NCBI RefSeq assembly: GCF_015277775.1
Contig: NZ_CP063849.1
Span: 124,001 to 188,000, forward strand
Direction: 5' to 3'
From: Paludibaculum fermentans
GTDB taxonomy: Bacteria > Acidobacteriota > Terriglobia > Bryobacterales > Bryobacteraceae
DNA length: 64,000 nt
Shown: piece by piece, positions 24,050 to 32,580 of the stretch
Layout: the number at the start of each line of letters is the position of its first letter
Position numbering within the stretch: the stretch's first letter is position 1
Notes under the pieces: generated by a model
The model's input: only the letters and a program-made list of their open reading frames with translations
Told to the model about the DNA's origin: nothing
The model's database searches: none
Program-made: the position numbers and the translations under genes

Positions 24050-25030
24050 TCAAATACTGATCACGACTTTGCCCCTGGCGTGGCCGCTCTCCGCCAATTG
24101 ATGCGCCGCTTCCACACTCTCCAGCGAGAACTCAGTGGCATCGACTAATGGCGTCAGCTTTCCGGCGTCGGCGAGCCTGGCCGCCTCCTGCAGGATCTCC
24201 CCATGATGCGCGCGTCCTTTACCTGTGAGCAGCGGCATGAGCGTGAAGACGCCCGAATACGTAGCCGCCCGGAATGAGAGCGGAGCCAGTGAGTGTGTGC
24301 CCCAACCCAGGCAACTGACGACTCGGCCCGTGTACGATTTGACAGCCACGAACGAAGCGTCCAGGGTTGCGCCCCCGACTGTGTCATACACCACATCGAA
24401 GCCACGGCCGCCGGTGCATCGATCCACATATGCTGCGACTGCTTCAGCCCTGTAGTCGATTGGAGACGCGCCATAACCCTCAACAATCGCGTTCTTTCCT
24501 GGCGACACGGTGGCATAAACATCCGCGCCATAAGCACAGGCAAGTTGTACGGCCATGTGACCGACACCGCCAGCCCCGGCGTGAATCAGTACCTGCTCGC
24601 CGCCCTGGATACGGGCTCGATCGACGAGCCCCTCCCAGGCGGTAATGAATCCCAGCGGGATGGCGGCTGCTTCGCGCATGCTCAGCCGCGATGGCTTCCG
24701 CGCGAGCAAATCCGCATCCACGACGGCGTATTCCGCCAGCGATCCCGGCACGCCGCCGACACCGCCAGTGAGGCCATATACTTCATCGCCCTCGCGGAAT
24801 GCCGTCACGCCGGCACCAGCGGCTTCCACAGTGCCCGCCAGATCGAGTCCGAGTATGGCCGGAAGAACCGCTTTGGCATGGCCGGCTGCTCCAGCCTTGA
24901 TCTTCAGGTCGAGCGGGTTTACTCCGCTGGCGCCCACCCGCACCAGGACCTGTCCTGGTCCAGTGACGGGTTTCGGTATTTCGGTTAACCGCAGGGGGGA
25001 TCCAAACTGCTCGAGAATCAACGCTCTCAA
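24050..25030 (-). CDS. NADP-dependent quinone-oxidoreductase-like MDR protein
   Basis: About 326 residues from TTG 25030, which has AAGGA eight bases upstream and lies 4 bp after the kinase stop; the longer frame to 25099 overlaps the kinase gene and adds no family sequence. Medium-chain dehydrogenase/reductase marks: GQVLVRVGASGVNPLDLKIKAG, LGLDLAGTVEAAGAGV, and the nucleotide-binding VLIHAGAGGVGHMAVQLA. No zinc ligands of alcohol dehydrogenases are visible, so it belongs to the zinc-independent quinone reductase (QOR-like) branch. It reduces quinones or enones with NADPH, by family inference. It is the third gene of the sigma factor-kinase operon. Confidence 0.88.
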   Translation of the reverse strand: MRALILEQFGSPLRLTEIPKPVTGPGQVLVRVGASGVNPLDLKIKAGAAGHAKAVLPAILGLDLAGTVEAAGAGVTAFREGDEVYGLTGGVGGVPGSLAEYAVVDADLLARKPSRLSMREAAAIPLGFITAWEGLVDRARIQGGEQVLIHAGAGGVGHMAVQLACAYGADVYATVSPGKNAIVEGYGASPIDYRAEAVAAYVDRCTGGRGFDVVYDTVGGATLDASFVAVKSYTGRVVSCLGWGTHSLAPLSFRAATYSGVFTLMPLLTGKGRAHHGEILQEAARLADAGKLTPLVDATEFSLESVEAAHQLAESGHARGKVVISI

Positions 25031-25034
25031 TTGG

Positions 25035-27851
25035 TCAGTCCTTCGCAAACAGTGATCGCGGCCCTCGCTGCAGCCGCGCAAGCATTTGATGCTCGACATG
25101 GACGGATGGACCCGCCGAGTTGATGACTGGCCCGTGCTCTGCCAGCAATTGGCGGATTCTCGACCGGCCCCGGTCGTCCAGCGTTGGAACTTCGCTGAGG
25201 CCCGCCGCCAGCCAGATCCCGGCCTGGGCGGTCCTCGGGTGGGCGGGTCCGTAGGAAGCCCGCGTGGCTGTGTAGGCCTGCTCCAGCAGGGGCACGGCGC
25301 TCGCGGCGGAGTTCCGCTTCAGCAAGCCAATCGCCAATTGAAGGCGTGCCCGTGCGGTCTCCGGATGGCCGGCTGGATAGGCGGTCCCCAGGGTGGCCAG
25401 GGCATCCTGCAGCAACTCCTCGGCGCCCGCATATTCGCCGCGTTGATTGAGGACATCGGCCCTCGAGATCTCTGACTCGGCGAACAGAGCGTTCTTCCGG
25501 CCATAACGCTTCTCACGAATCCGGCTGGCGTCGTTGAACAGCTCCGCCGCGGCGTTGAGGTTGCCGTTCGCCATTTGGATCTCTCCGCAAATCATGGCCG
25601 CGACACCGGCATTTGGATGGTCTGCTCCTTCGCCTCGAATGCGGTTTTCCCGGGAATGCTCGCAGAGGGGGAGGGCTTGGGCCGCGTGGCCCGAGGCCAG
25701 CAGCGCCAGCGCATAGGTCTCGGCGCCGAAGGACGTATCGGGATGCGCTTCTCCGAGCAGTTTGCTCTGCATCTCGAAGCCTTGCTTGGAGAGTGCGAGA
25801 GCCTCCTGGAATTTGCCGGTGGACAACAGGATCTTGGCCAGCACAATCCGCCGGTAGGCCATGCCTGGAGTTCCGTCGCCCATGGCTCGCAGCACCAGCG
25901 CGTATGCCTGCCGCGCGTGGAGCTCCGCTTCCTGGAACCGCCCCAGCATCCCCAGCACATAGGCGAGGTTCCCCTCAAACATGGCCAGGTCCCGGCCTTC
26001 GGGTGAGACCTGTTTGCGGATCTCATAGGCGTCCCGGGCCAGTTGCTCCGCCTTCACGTAGTCGCCACGCAGCAGCAGAACGGACTTCAGGTTATTCATC
26101 GCCAGCGCGGTCTCCGCGTTCACCCGGCCATGCAATTGAATGGACAGAGCGAGGGCCCGCCGGCCGAACTCCTCGGCCTCCGCCAGACGGTTCCCTGCGC
26201 TCAGGCTGCCCGCAAGCGCGGAGTAGTCGGCGATCAAATCGGGGCTTTTCTCTCCCCCTGCCGCCAGATGCAACCTGGCCGCCTCCCGATAGTATTTCTC
26301 GCAGTCCTGGAAGTTGCCCAGCTCAAAGGACAGCTCACCCAGGCTGGAAAGAGTGGAGGCGGCCGCCTCATTGTCGATCCCCAACTTGTTTCGCAGCGTG
26401 AGGGCTTTGGCCAGAATATCGCGCGCCTGCTGGAACAGGCCCAGATTGCTGTAGATGGATCCGATGGTGGCGTACAGCCGAGCCTGGACAGCCGGATTCT
26501 CCTTCAGTTGTGAATCGATGCGCCCCACGCCCTTGTCGAGCAGGTCGCGTGCCGTGATCTTGTCGGCGCCGCCATGATCCGGGTCGCTGGCATCGAAGAG
26601 GCCGACCATGAAGTCCGTCACCTGCCTCGCCGTGGCCGCCTCTGTGCGCGCACGGCGCGCAAGAACGGCCATGCTGGCTCCGAAACCCACGATCACCAGG
26701 ACGAACACCGCGGCCGCGCCCACCCAGGCGCGATTCCTGCGGACGAACTTGCGGGTGCGGTAGCGCCAGGAGACAGGCCGGGCCCGCACGGGAAACCCGC
26801 CCAGGTATCGCTCCAGGTCGTCGGCAAATTCGCTGGCGGAGGGATAGCGGTGCGGAGGCTCCTTCTCCAGTGCCTTTTGTGCGATGCGGTCGAGATCGGC
26901 CTCCACAGCCAGCCGCGCCGGCGCCTGCTGGCAGATGGCCCGTTCCAGCTCGCCCAGCGGCAGGTCTTCGGCCCGGAACGGCCTGCGCCCAGCCAGCAGC
27001 TCATAGAGAATGACGCCCAGTTGGTAGACGTCGGTCGCCGTGCTCACGGGCCGTCCCACGAGTTGCTCCGGGCTCGCATACTCCGGAGTCATCATCCGTG
27101 TCGTCTCAACCGTCAGTTGCGGCCCGGACGCGCCGGAGTCCAACTGCAGGAGCTTGGCGATCCCGAAATCCAGCAGCTTCGGCACACCCTGCGGCGTGAC
27201 CAGGATATTCCCTGGCTTCAGATCGCGATGGACCACCAGATTCTGGTGAGCATACTGGACGGCCCGTGCGATCTCGACCAGCAGCTTCAGCCGCTGGGGC
27301 GTGTCGAGTTTGTGCTCGTCGCAATAGGTATCGAGCGGCTGCCCGTCCACGAACTCCAGCACAACGTAGGGCAACCCGACTTCTGTGGTGCCGCCGTCCA
27401 GTAGTCGAGCCACATTAGGATGATCCAGGTTGGCCAGAATCTGCCGCTCCGCCCGGAAACGCGGCAGCAGATCGCGGGTGAGCAGCCCGGCGGCTACGAG
27501 CTTGATCGCGACCTTCTTCTCATACTGGTCGTCGGCCCGCACGGCCTCGTAGACGATGCCCATGCCCCCGCGCCCTACCACGCGCGTGATCTGATAGTGG
27601 CCAATGCGGTCGCCCGGCGCCGGAAGACTGGCCGAAGCGTGTTCATCGGCGGCATCCGCGATCGCGGATGCGATGACGTTCTCCTCGTTGAGCGCGGAGC
27701 GGACCAGGGCCTCCACCCGGGCGCGCAGATCCGGCCTCTCCCGGCAGGCGGCGTCCAGGTAGATCGCGCGCGGCTCCGGCGGCAGCTCCACGGCCTGGTT
27801 GAATATCTCCTGCAGCAGCGTCCAGTCGGCCGCGGTCAGAACGGTCTTCAC
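25035..27851 (-). CDS. Ser/Thr protein kinase with C-terminal TPR repeats
   Basis: 938 residues. After an 80-residue N-terminal helical region comes a Hanks-type kinase: glycine loop VVGRGGMGIVYEA, K117 in VAIKLVAA, HRDLKPGN at about 208-215, DFG at about 228-230 and EYASPEQL; all catalytic residues are present. A single transmembrane helix (about 385-405, VGAAAVFVLVIVGFGASMAVL) separates the cytoplasmic kinase from about 500 residues of tetratricopeptide-type helical repeats. This architecture is abundant in Acidobacteria. It overlaps the upstream ECF sigma gene by 4 bp, so the pair probably forms a signalling unit in which the kinase controls the sigma factor, an inference from linkage. Confidence 0.95.
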   Translation of the reverse strand: MKTVLTAADWTLLQEIFNQAVELPPEPRAIYLDAACRERPDLRARVEALVRSALNEENVIASAIADAADEHASASLPAPGDRIGHYQITRVVGRGGMGIVYEAVRADDQYEKKVAIKLVAAGLLTRDLLPRFRAERQILANLDHPNVARLLDGGTTEVGLPYVVLEFVDGQPLDTYCDEHKLDTPQRLKLLVEIARAVQYAHQNLVVHRDLKPGNILVTPQGVPKLLDFGIAKLLQLDSGASGPQLTVETTRMMTPEYASPEQLVGRPVSTATDVYQLGVILYELLAGRRPFRAEDLPLGELERAICQQAPARLAVEADLDRIAQKALEKEPPHRYPSASEFADDLERYLGGFPVRARPVSWRYRTRKFVRRNRAWVGAAAVFVLVIVGFGASMAVLARRARTEAATARQVTDFMVGLFDASDPDHGGADKITARDLLDKGVGRIDSQLKENPAVQARLYATIGSIYSNLGLFQQARDILAKALTLRNKLGIDNEAAASTLSSLGELSFELGNFQDCEKYYREAARLHLAAGGEKSPDLIADYSALAGSLSAGNRLAEAEEFGRRALALSIQLHGRVNAETALAMNNLKSVLLLRGDYVKAEQLARDAYEIRKQVSPEGRDLAMFEGNLAYVLGMLGRFQEAELHARQAYALVLRAMGDGTPGMAYRRIVLAKILLSTGKFQEALALSKQGFEMQSKLLGEAHPDTSFGAETYALALLASGHAAQALPLCEHSRENRIRGEGADHPNAGVAAMICGEIQMANGNLNAAAELFNDASRIREKRYGRKNALFAESEISRADVLNQRGEYAGAEELLQDALATLGTAYPAGHPETARARLQLAIGLLKRNSAASAVPLLEQAYTATRASYGPAHPRTAQAGIWLAAGLSEVPTLDDRGRSRIRQLLAEHGPVINSAGPSVHVEHQMLARLQRGPRSLFAKD

Positions 27852-28429
27852 GGCCGGGGTTCCGGAGTAAGAACTGTCTGCAGCCAGGCCTTGGCGAGAC
27901 GCAGGTCGCGGTGCAGGGTGGCCGGTGAAATCTCCATCGCAGCCGCTGCCTCTTCGTAGGTCAACCCGCCAAAATATACCAATTCGACGATCTGGGCTTT
28001 CCGCTCATCCTGGCGGGCGAGCTGTGAGAGCGCCTCATCGAGCTCAAGGATTCCAATGGCGGCCGCCGGATCGGCCACCTGAATCGGCTTCAGCGGGTCG
28101 TCCAGGGAAATCCATTCGGCTCCGCCGCCGCGCTTCTCGCGTCTCCGAGCCTTGGCGTGATCCACCAGGATGCGGCGCATCATGCAGGCCGCCAGCCGGA
28201 AGAAGTGCGTCCGTCCATCCCATTCGATCTCCGCCTGGAACAGCCGGATATAGGACTCGTGCAGCAGCGCCGTGGCGGATAAAGTGTGATCCGGCCGCTC
28301 GTGCCGCATCATTGCGCCGGCAACGGCATGCAGACGGTCGTAGATCAACGGAATCAGCCTGTCGGTGGCTGCGGCATCCCCTTGCTGCGAGGCCCTTAGA
28401 AGCTGTGTGAGTGCAATGTCATCGCTCAT
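27848..28429 (-). CDS. ECF-like RNA polymerase sigma factor
   Basis: 193 residues of the kinase-linked ECF group (TIGR02999-like). Region 2 includes DRLIPLIYDRLHAVAGAMM, HTLSATALLHESYIRL and FFRLAACMMRRILVDHAKAR. Region 4 has VELVYFGGLTYEEAAAAMEISPATLHRDLRLAKAWL, the -35 recognition helix-turn-helix. No anti-sigma gene is adjacent; the Ser/Thr kinase that overlaps it by 4 bp is the likely regulator. I could not identify its promoter with confidence. Confidence 0.93.
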   Translation of the reverse strand: MSDDIALTQLLRASQQGDAAATDRLIPLIYDRLHAVAGAMMRHERPDHTLSATALLHESYIRLFQAEIEWDGRTHFFRLAACMMRRILVDHAKARRREKRGGGAEWISLDDPLKPIQVADPAAAIGILELDEALSQLARQDERKAQIVELVYFGGLTYEEAAAAMEISPATLHRDLRLAKAWLQTVLTPEPRP

Positions 28430-28570
28430 TTGTGGCAGCCCCTCACCGAATTGTTGTCAAGCGTACCACGAACAAGCGGCAAATTTGTTTCTCTGGCCGT
28501 GAGGGTATCCGGGCGTTCCTGTCGCCGGACGGTGTGAGGCGCCGCAGGGCGCGAATTACCAGGAGGATGT

Positions 28571-30943
28571 ATGAAACCTAAAGAACAAACATCAGGAAAC
28601 AAAGGGCGAATACGTGCTGCGCTGGCCGCGGCTGTCTTGGGTGGCGTGATGCTGCAAACGGCTGCGAATGCGCAGCAGAAGACCGATGTCACTTTCGCCT
28701 TCACGGCGGATACCCACATCTCCTACAACGGCACGAACGACGACACGGCCCTGCTGGGTATCGCCACGGACTCAACCAGTCCGGATCTCGCCCTATTCAT
28801 GGCCCTGCGTCAGAACGAGACCATGGTGAGCCTGGCCACTCCCTACACCAGCTACAACGGCTGTACCCTGAGCGGATCGTGGTCTCAACCGAGGTATAAA
28901 ACCCTGTGCAATCAGATTCAGCTCGTCAGAAAGCTGAATGCCCTCACCAGTTCGGCCGTCGCGCCGGGTGGCGGAACCACCTACCGGAATGCGTGGCCGG
29001 CCACCACCTGGACCCAGAACGGGAAGAGCCGCCGCTTTGCCAGTGCCGGGCGGTCGTTCTCCTCACTCCAGGGGCTCATTGTCGGCGGAGATCTCACCGA
29101 CTGCGCCGGCGGCTCCATCGGCGAATGCGATCCGAAGTACGATGGCGCCCGCCACGGCCAGACCTACGCTTTCCAGGCGCTTTTTGATCGCTCGGCCGGC
29201 AGCGACTATCGCAGCAAGATCGCCACGGCGTCGTTTCTGCGAGGCCTGCGGCAGATCAGCGACGACATCCCACTGCACTACGCCCTGTACCCGGAACTGG
29301 GGAACCACGACCTGAGCCACTTCGACATCAACGACGGTTCCAGCAAACTGGTGGACTATGTGAAGTCCTGGAACCCCGATGCGTCGGGTGATCACAAAGT
29401 CACCAACCGTGACTCCGACTCCGGCGCCTACTCGATGGACTGGGGCAATCTGCACGTGATCGTGGCCGGAGTCTCTCCGGGTGCCTCCGGGCACGAGTAC
29501 CGGTATAGCGACTCGAGCATGGAATGGTTCAAGAAGGACCTCGCCACCTACGCCTACGACGGCCGCCCTGTCGTCATCGCCCAGCATTTCGGTTTCGACA
29601 CCGCCTGGTCGCTGACCAGTGAATTCTGGCAGGAATCCGATCGCATAGAAGGATTCATCGGACTCTGGCCGGCCATCAAGGACTACAACGTGATCGGGTT
29701 CTTCACCGGCCACGACCACAGCGTTGGCAAGCCATACCAGTTTCCCGACTGGAACACGTTTCCCAACTCGATGGGCTACGATGTGTTCCGTCCCGGCGCC
29801 GGCTACTCCCAGCAGTTTGCAGCGATTCGTGTGACCGATCACAGCCTGGATGTGGCGTACACGAAGCAGAAGGACTACGACTCCAGCGGCAACGTCGCCC
29901 TGGCCACCGATGCAAATGGACTATTCACTAAGAAGCTGGTGCCCGGACCGAAGCTCAGCCCGGATCTGCCCCAGTTGATCGATCCGGCCCTGCCAGCCGT
30001 CCAGGCAGCGGCGATGTCCACCTTCTCAGGGAACAACTACATCCTCACCGTGGACGCAAATCGCGGCTACAAAGTCCGCCGCGCCGATAGCCGCGGCTTC
30101 CCGGCCACTACCGTTCAGACCGGCGTCATGCCCGGATCGGTGCCGAACCTGCGCAGCTACCGCGCGGAACCGCACGGCGAAACGCGGATTCTGGCCACTA
30201 CACCGCAGGGGACCGCCGCGTATCGCATGAGCGAGCCGAACGGCTTTCCGTCGACGACCAAGCTGGAGCTGCAGAAGCTGTGGGAGGTGAGTTTCATTCG
30301 AGGCGATCTTGTCATGCCCTTCGAAACCTGGAACTCGTTCTTCTACGAAAACGGAGGCAAAGAGAACAACTATCTGCTGGTGGAAGACGCGGGGTCGCCC
30401 ACTGTGAGCATCTATCGTGTTGGCCAACAGGGCCCGGCCTTTGTCGCCTCGCGTACGCTCAACTCCTCGTTGATCGGCACCGTCGATGTGCCGTTTACCT
30501 ATAAAGCGGCCAACGGGAAGCGCTACCCGGGTTTCCTGCGGTACGCCAAGGATCTGCAGCTCACCAACGGCACGACGCCGAACGTCGAGTTCTACGGTAT
30601 CAATGACGACGACGCCAACAATCTCACCATCAGCTCACTTGGTTCCGAGCAGTGGCCCACCGGCGGCACGCCGATCCCCATCCGTATGTACGATGGCAGC
30701 ACTGAGATCATAGTGAAGACCGCGTTCGCCCAGGCCTCCCTTCCGCTCTACACCAGCAGCCCCTACGTAGTGCGGGCGGTTCTCGACGATGGGACAGGCA
30801 CCGACATCGCCTGGCGGGGCAGGGTAGGACTGCCCTCCAATCTCGCCGGCTTCGTCCATCTCGGGTACAGCAAGGATGGGAAAACTCAGCTGGGTGTTCT
30901 GGGAGACATCGGATTCTACGCCCGCTACTCGATGGAACCCTGA
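28571..30943 (+). CDS. Secreted calcineurin-like metallophosphoesterase
   Basis: 790 residues with an N-terminal signal (AALAAAVLGGVMLQTAANAQQ). Metallophosphoesterase motifs are in order: FTADTHISY (D-x-H), VGGDLTDCAG (GD), PELGNHDLSH (GNHD), VIAQHFGF and FFTGHDHSVGK (GHxH-like), so the dimetal site looks complete. It resembles the PPA1498-type family (TIGR03767). The second half (from about residue 470) holds repeated beta segments of the type seen in fucolectin-like or beta-propeller modules (YILTVDANRGYKVRRAD). An extracytoplasmic phosphomonoesterase or diesterase is likely. It is divergent from the sigma factor operon; AGGAGG precedes the ATG. Confidence 0.88.
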   Translation: MKPKEQTSGNKGRIRAALAAAVLGGVMLQTAANAQQKTDVTFAFTADTHISYNGTNDDTALLGIATDSTSPDLALFMALRQNETMVSLATPYTSYNGCTLSGSWSQPRYKTLCNQIQLVRKLNALTSSAVAPGGGTTYRNAWPATTWTQNGKSRRFASAGRSFSSLQGLIVGGDLTDCAGGSIGECDPKYDGARHGQTYAFQALFDRSAGSDYRSKIATASFLRGLRQISDDIPLHYALYPELGNHDLSHFDINDGSSKLVDYVKSWNPDASGDHKVTNRDSDSGAYSMDWGNLHVIVAGVSPGASGHEYRYSDSSMEWFKKDLATYAYDGRPVVIAQHFGFDTAWSLTSEFWQESDRIEGFIGLWPAIKDYNVIGFFTGHDHSVGKPYQFPDWNTFPNSMGYDVFRPGAGYSQQFAAIRVTDHSLDVAYTKQKDYDSSGNVALATDANGLFTKKLVPGPKLSPDLPQLIDPALPAVQAAAMSTFSGNNYILTVDANRGYKVRRADSRGFPATTVQTGVMPGSVPNLRSYRAEPHGETRILATTPQGTAAYRMSEPNGFPSTTKLELQKLWEVSFIRGDLVMPFETWNSFFYENGGKENNYLLVEDAGSPTVSIYRVGQQGPAFVASRTLNSSLIGTVDVPFTYKAANGKRYPGFLRYAKDLQLTNGTTPNVEFYGINDDDANNLTISSLGSEQWPTGGTPIPIRMYDGSTEIIVKTAFAQASLPLYTSSPYVVRAVLDDGTGTDIAWRGRVGLPSNLAGFVHLGYSKDGKTQLGVLGDIGFYARYSMEP

Positions 30944-30984
30944 TTCCTTCGTCCCCACGCACTATTCAGTGAATCGCGAATTAT

Positions 30985-31032
30985 GCCGGGGCCGCCGCCT
31001 GCGACGCAGGTAGGCGGCTCCGGCGTTTCTCG
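30985..31032 (+). terminator. Strong intrinsic terminator after the phosphoesterase gene
   Basis: A long hairpin at 30985-31024 pairs GCCGG, CCGCC and CCTGC with GCAGG, GGCGG and CCGGC, with two small bulges and a GA loop, followed by GTTTCTCGTTCT. It separates two convergent genes and could work in both directions. Confidence 0.8.
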
Positions 31033-31034
31033 TT

Positions 31035-31571
31035 CTAATCAGGCAGGCCTCGAACCCCAATGTGCTCCTTCGCCACAATGCGGCGGGCGATCTCTTTCAG
31101 ATGCCCCGAATCCAGCGGAAGCCTCGGACTAGTCCAGTCCCGGACCCCGGTGAAATCCAGGATGTACCGCTCATTCCAGGCCCGCGCTCCATTAGCGGGT
31201 TGTGCCATCGGGATCTCAAGGAACCGGCCGGCTTCGTAGTAACGGGACGGCACGGGAGGGATCTGGAGATAGAACCTGAACGTGGAGGCGCCTCGCAACA
31301 GGCTCCCTTTGGGCCCGATAATATCGGCGACCGGGCCTTTCGAGTAGTAGTCCGCGATCTCGTTCAACAACTCCTCGCGCAGAGCCGGTTCGATGGCTGC
31401 GCCCGACGGGGCCGTCCAGCACGCCAGCTCGCCCGCAATGATCTCGAAGTCGATGGGACAGTCGTCGGTCTTCGCAACCGCCGACCATTCCACCGGCAAG
31501 ATGAGTTCGTGACTACCGTCGGCGTAATACAGGTTCTTTCGATCCACGCGAATCGTCCGGCTCATTTCCAT
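31035..31571 (-). CDS. Hypothetical protein, 178 residues
   Basis: I do not recognise this soluble protein. It has no signal peptide, membrane segment or obvious catalytic motif. Visible features are a short beta-rich start (RVDRKNLYYADGSHELILPV), an acidic middle, and the conserved-looking YYSKGPVADIIGPKGSLLRG. Codon use and frame bias match real genes of this genome, and the strong terminator at its end supports expression. It is a single gene; ATG 31571 or the ATG two codons later could be the start. Confidence 0.7.
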   Translation of the reverse strand: MEMSRTIRVDRKNLYYADGSHELILPVEWSAVAKTDDCPIDFEIIAGELACWTAPSGAAIEPALREELLNEIADYYSKGPVADIIGPKGSLLRGASTFRFYLQIPPVPSRYYEAGRFLEIPMAQPANGARAWNERYILDFTGVRDWTSPRLPLDSGHLKEIARRIVAKEHIGVRGLPD

Positions 31572-31638
31572 CCAGTGTAGCCGGAGGAGCCGAAAACACT
31601 GCAGCAGGGAAGGGCTGGGCCGGTTCCGGGCATACCTC

Positions 31639-31980
31639 TCAGCCGTTCTCGATGTGAGACTTCAAACGGGCCAGCGCGTCATCCCATCCACGGGCGATCT
31701 GGTCAAGGCAGCGCTGCCCTTCCGCCAACCGCTCCGGATTCATCGCCCAGACGCTCTCGCGCCCCTGGCGGCGGCCGTCCACCAGGCCCGCCGCCTCCAG
31801 CACCCGCAGGTGCTTCGTGATCCCCTGCCTGGTAATCACGAAGCGTTCGGAAAGCGCCGAAATGGAGGACGCGCCGTCGTGGGACAGCCGGTGCAGCAAG
31901 GCCAGGCGCGTGGGATCGCCCAGAGCCGCGAACAGCAACGCCGCCTCGGCCAGCCCTTGCTCAATTCGCTTCTTCGGCAT
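31639..31980 (-). CDS. ArsR-family transcriptional repressor
   Basis: 113 residues from ATG 31980 (the frame extends upstream, but inside the preceding gene). Winged-helix marks are ALLFAALGDPTRLALLHRLS, SISALSERFVITRQGITKHLRVLEAAGLV and GRESVWAMNP. There is no CxC metal site in the recognition helix, so it is not an arsenic sensor but of the non-metal type often paired with SRPBCC/AHSA1 proteins. It overlaps the upstream SRPBCC gene by 20 bp. The two palindromes upstream of that gene are its probable binding sites. Confidence 0.92.
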   Translation of the reverse strand: MPKKRIEQGLAEAALLFAALGDPTRLALLHRLSHDGASSISALSERFVITRQGITKHLRVLEAAGLVDGRRQGRESVWAMNPERLAEGQRCLDQIARGWDDALARLKSHIENG

Positions 31981-32425
31981 ACTTTTGCAGCCAGACCAAC
32001 ACTTCCGCCCAGCCCTGGGTGTTGTCCTTGAACGCACTGGCGCGGCGCGGCAGCGAGATGGCGTCGAAGCCGGTCTCCGACACGTTCAGCCGCGTTCCGC
32101 CTGGCTTGGGCTCCAGTGTGAAGGTGACGGTGGTCCGGTGCTCCTTCGCGTAATCCACCTTGGGATCCACGGCGCCGGGATGCCACTCCCAGACGAATCG
32201 CGAAGGCGGTACCAGTTCGACGAATTTCACCTGGAACCGCATCCCGCTGTACGCCGGATTGGTGGTGGTCATCCACACTTCGGAGCCTGCGGCGATCTCA
32301 CCCTCAATGGCCACCTGGAACCAGGCGGCGAGTTCTTCTCGTGTGGTCAGCGCCCGCCAGACGCGTTCGGGCGTGGCACTGATCTCGATGGATCGATCGA
32401 TCCGGCTCATTTCCGTGAATGTCAT
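31961..32425 (-). CDS. SRPBCC / AHSA1-type activator-domain protein
   Basis: 154 residues from ATG 32425. The helix-grip fold begins IDRSIEISATPERVWRALTT with REELAAWFQVAIEG, continues FVWEWHPGA and VTFTLEPKPGGTRLNVSETG, and ends with a C-terminal helix (GWAEVLVWLQKYAEEA). It is the standard companion of this ArsR subtype. Ligand and reaction are unknown. The longer frame to 32593 runs over both palindromes and lacks family sequence, so the inner ATG is preferred. Confidence 0.9.
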   Translation of the reverse strand: MTFTEMSRIDRSIEISATPERVWRALTTREELAAWFQVAIEGEIAAGSEVWMTTTNPAYSGMRFQVKFVELVPPSRFVWEWHPGAVDPKVDYAKEHRTTVTFTLEPKPGGTRLNVSETGFDAISLPRRASAFKDNTQGWAEVLVWLQKYAEEAN

Positions 32426-32428
32426 TAT

Positions 32429-32444
32429 GCAACCTCGTGGTTGC
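32429..32444. promoter_or_regulatory. ArsR-type operator palindrome, proximal
   Basis: GCAACCTCGTGGTTGC is a 6-bp perfect inverted repeat with a 4-bp centre. It ends 3 bp before the SRPBCC start codon and includes its GAGG ribosome site when read on the minus strand. Confidence 0.65.
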
Positions 32445-32474
32445 AGAATAGCGTGGGCTCCTGGGAAAATGCAA
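32445..32474 (-). promoter_or_regulatory. Candidate promoter of the SRPBCC-arsR operon
   Basis: On the minus strand TTGCAT (32474-32469), an 18-bp spacer and TATTCT (32450-32445) form a weak but well-placed promoter. The distal palindrome overlaps the -35 box, and the proximal palindrome covers the likely start site. Confidence 0.45.
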
Positions 32475-32486
32475 CCAGAAAGTTGC
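32471..32486. promoter_or_regulatory. ArsR-type operator palindrome, distal
   Basis: GCAACCAGAAAGTTGC repeats the proximal site's outer 5 bp on each side with the same total length. The centre-to-centre distance to the proximal site is 42 bp, four helical turns, so two dimers would bind on the same DNA face. Confidence 0.6.
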
Positions 32487-32580
32487 GCGACCGCCAGGGT
32501 CCGAAGGACGCCCGGCCGACTTTGATTGTTGTAAACCACGCAGTCGGAAACCAATTGAAGAGTCCGGTGTCTGAAAGGAC

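Noticed and set aside
28430-28570. TTGACA on the minus strand upstream of the ECF sigma gene as a promoter
   Set aside because: The position 17 bp downstream reads TGCCAC and does not resemble a -10 box, so I did not annotate it.
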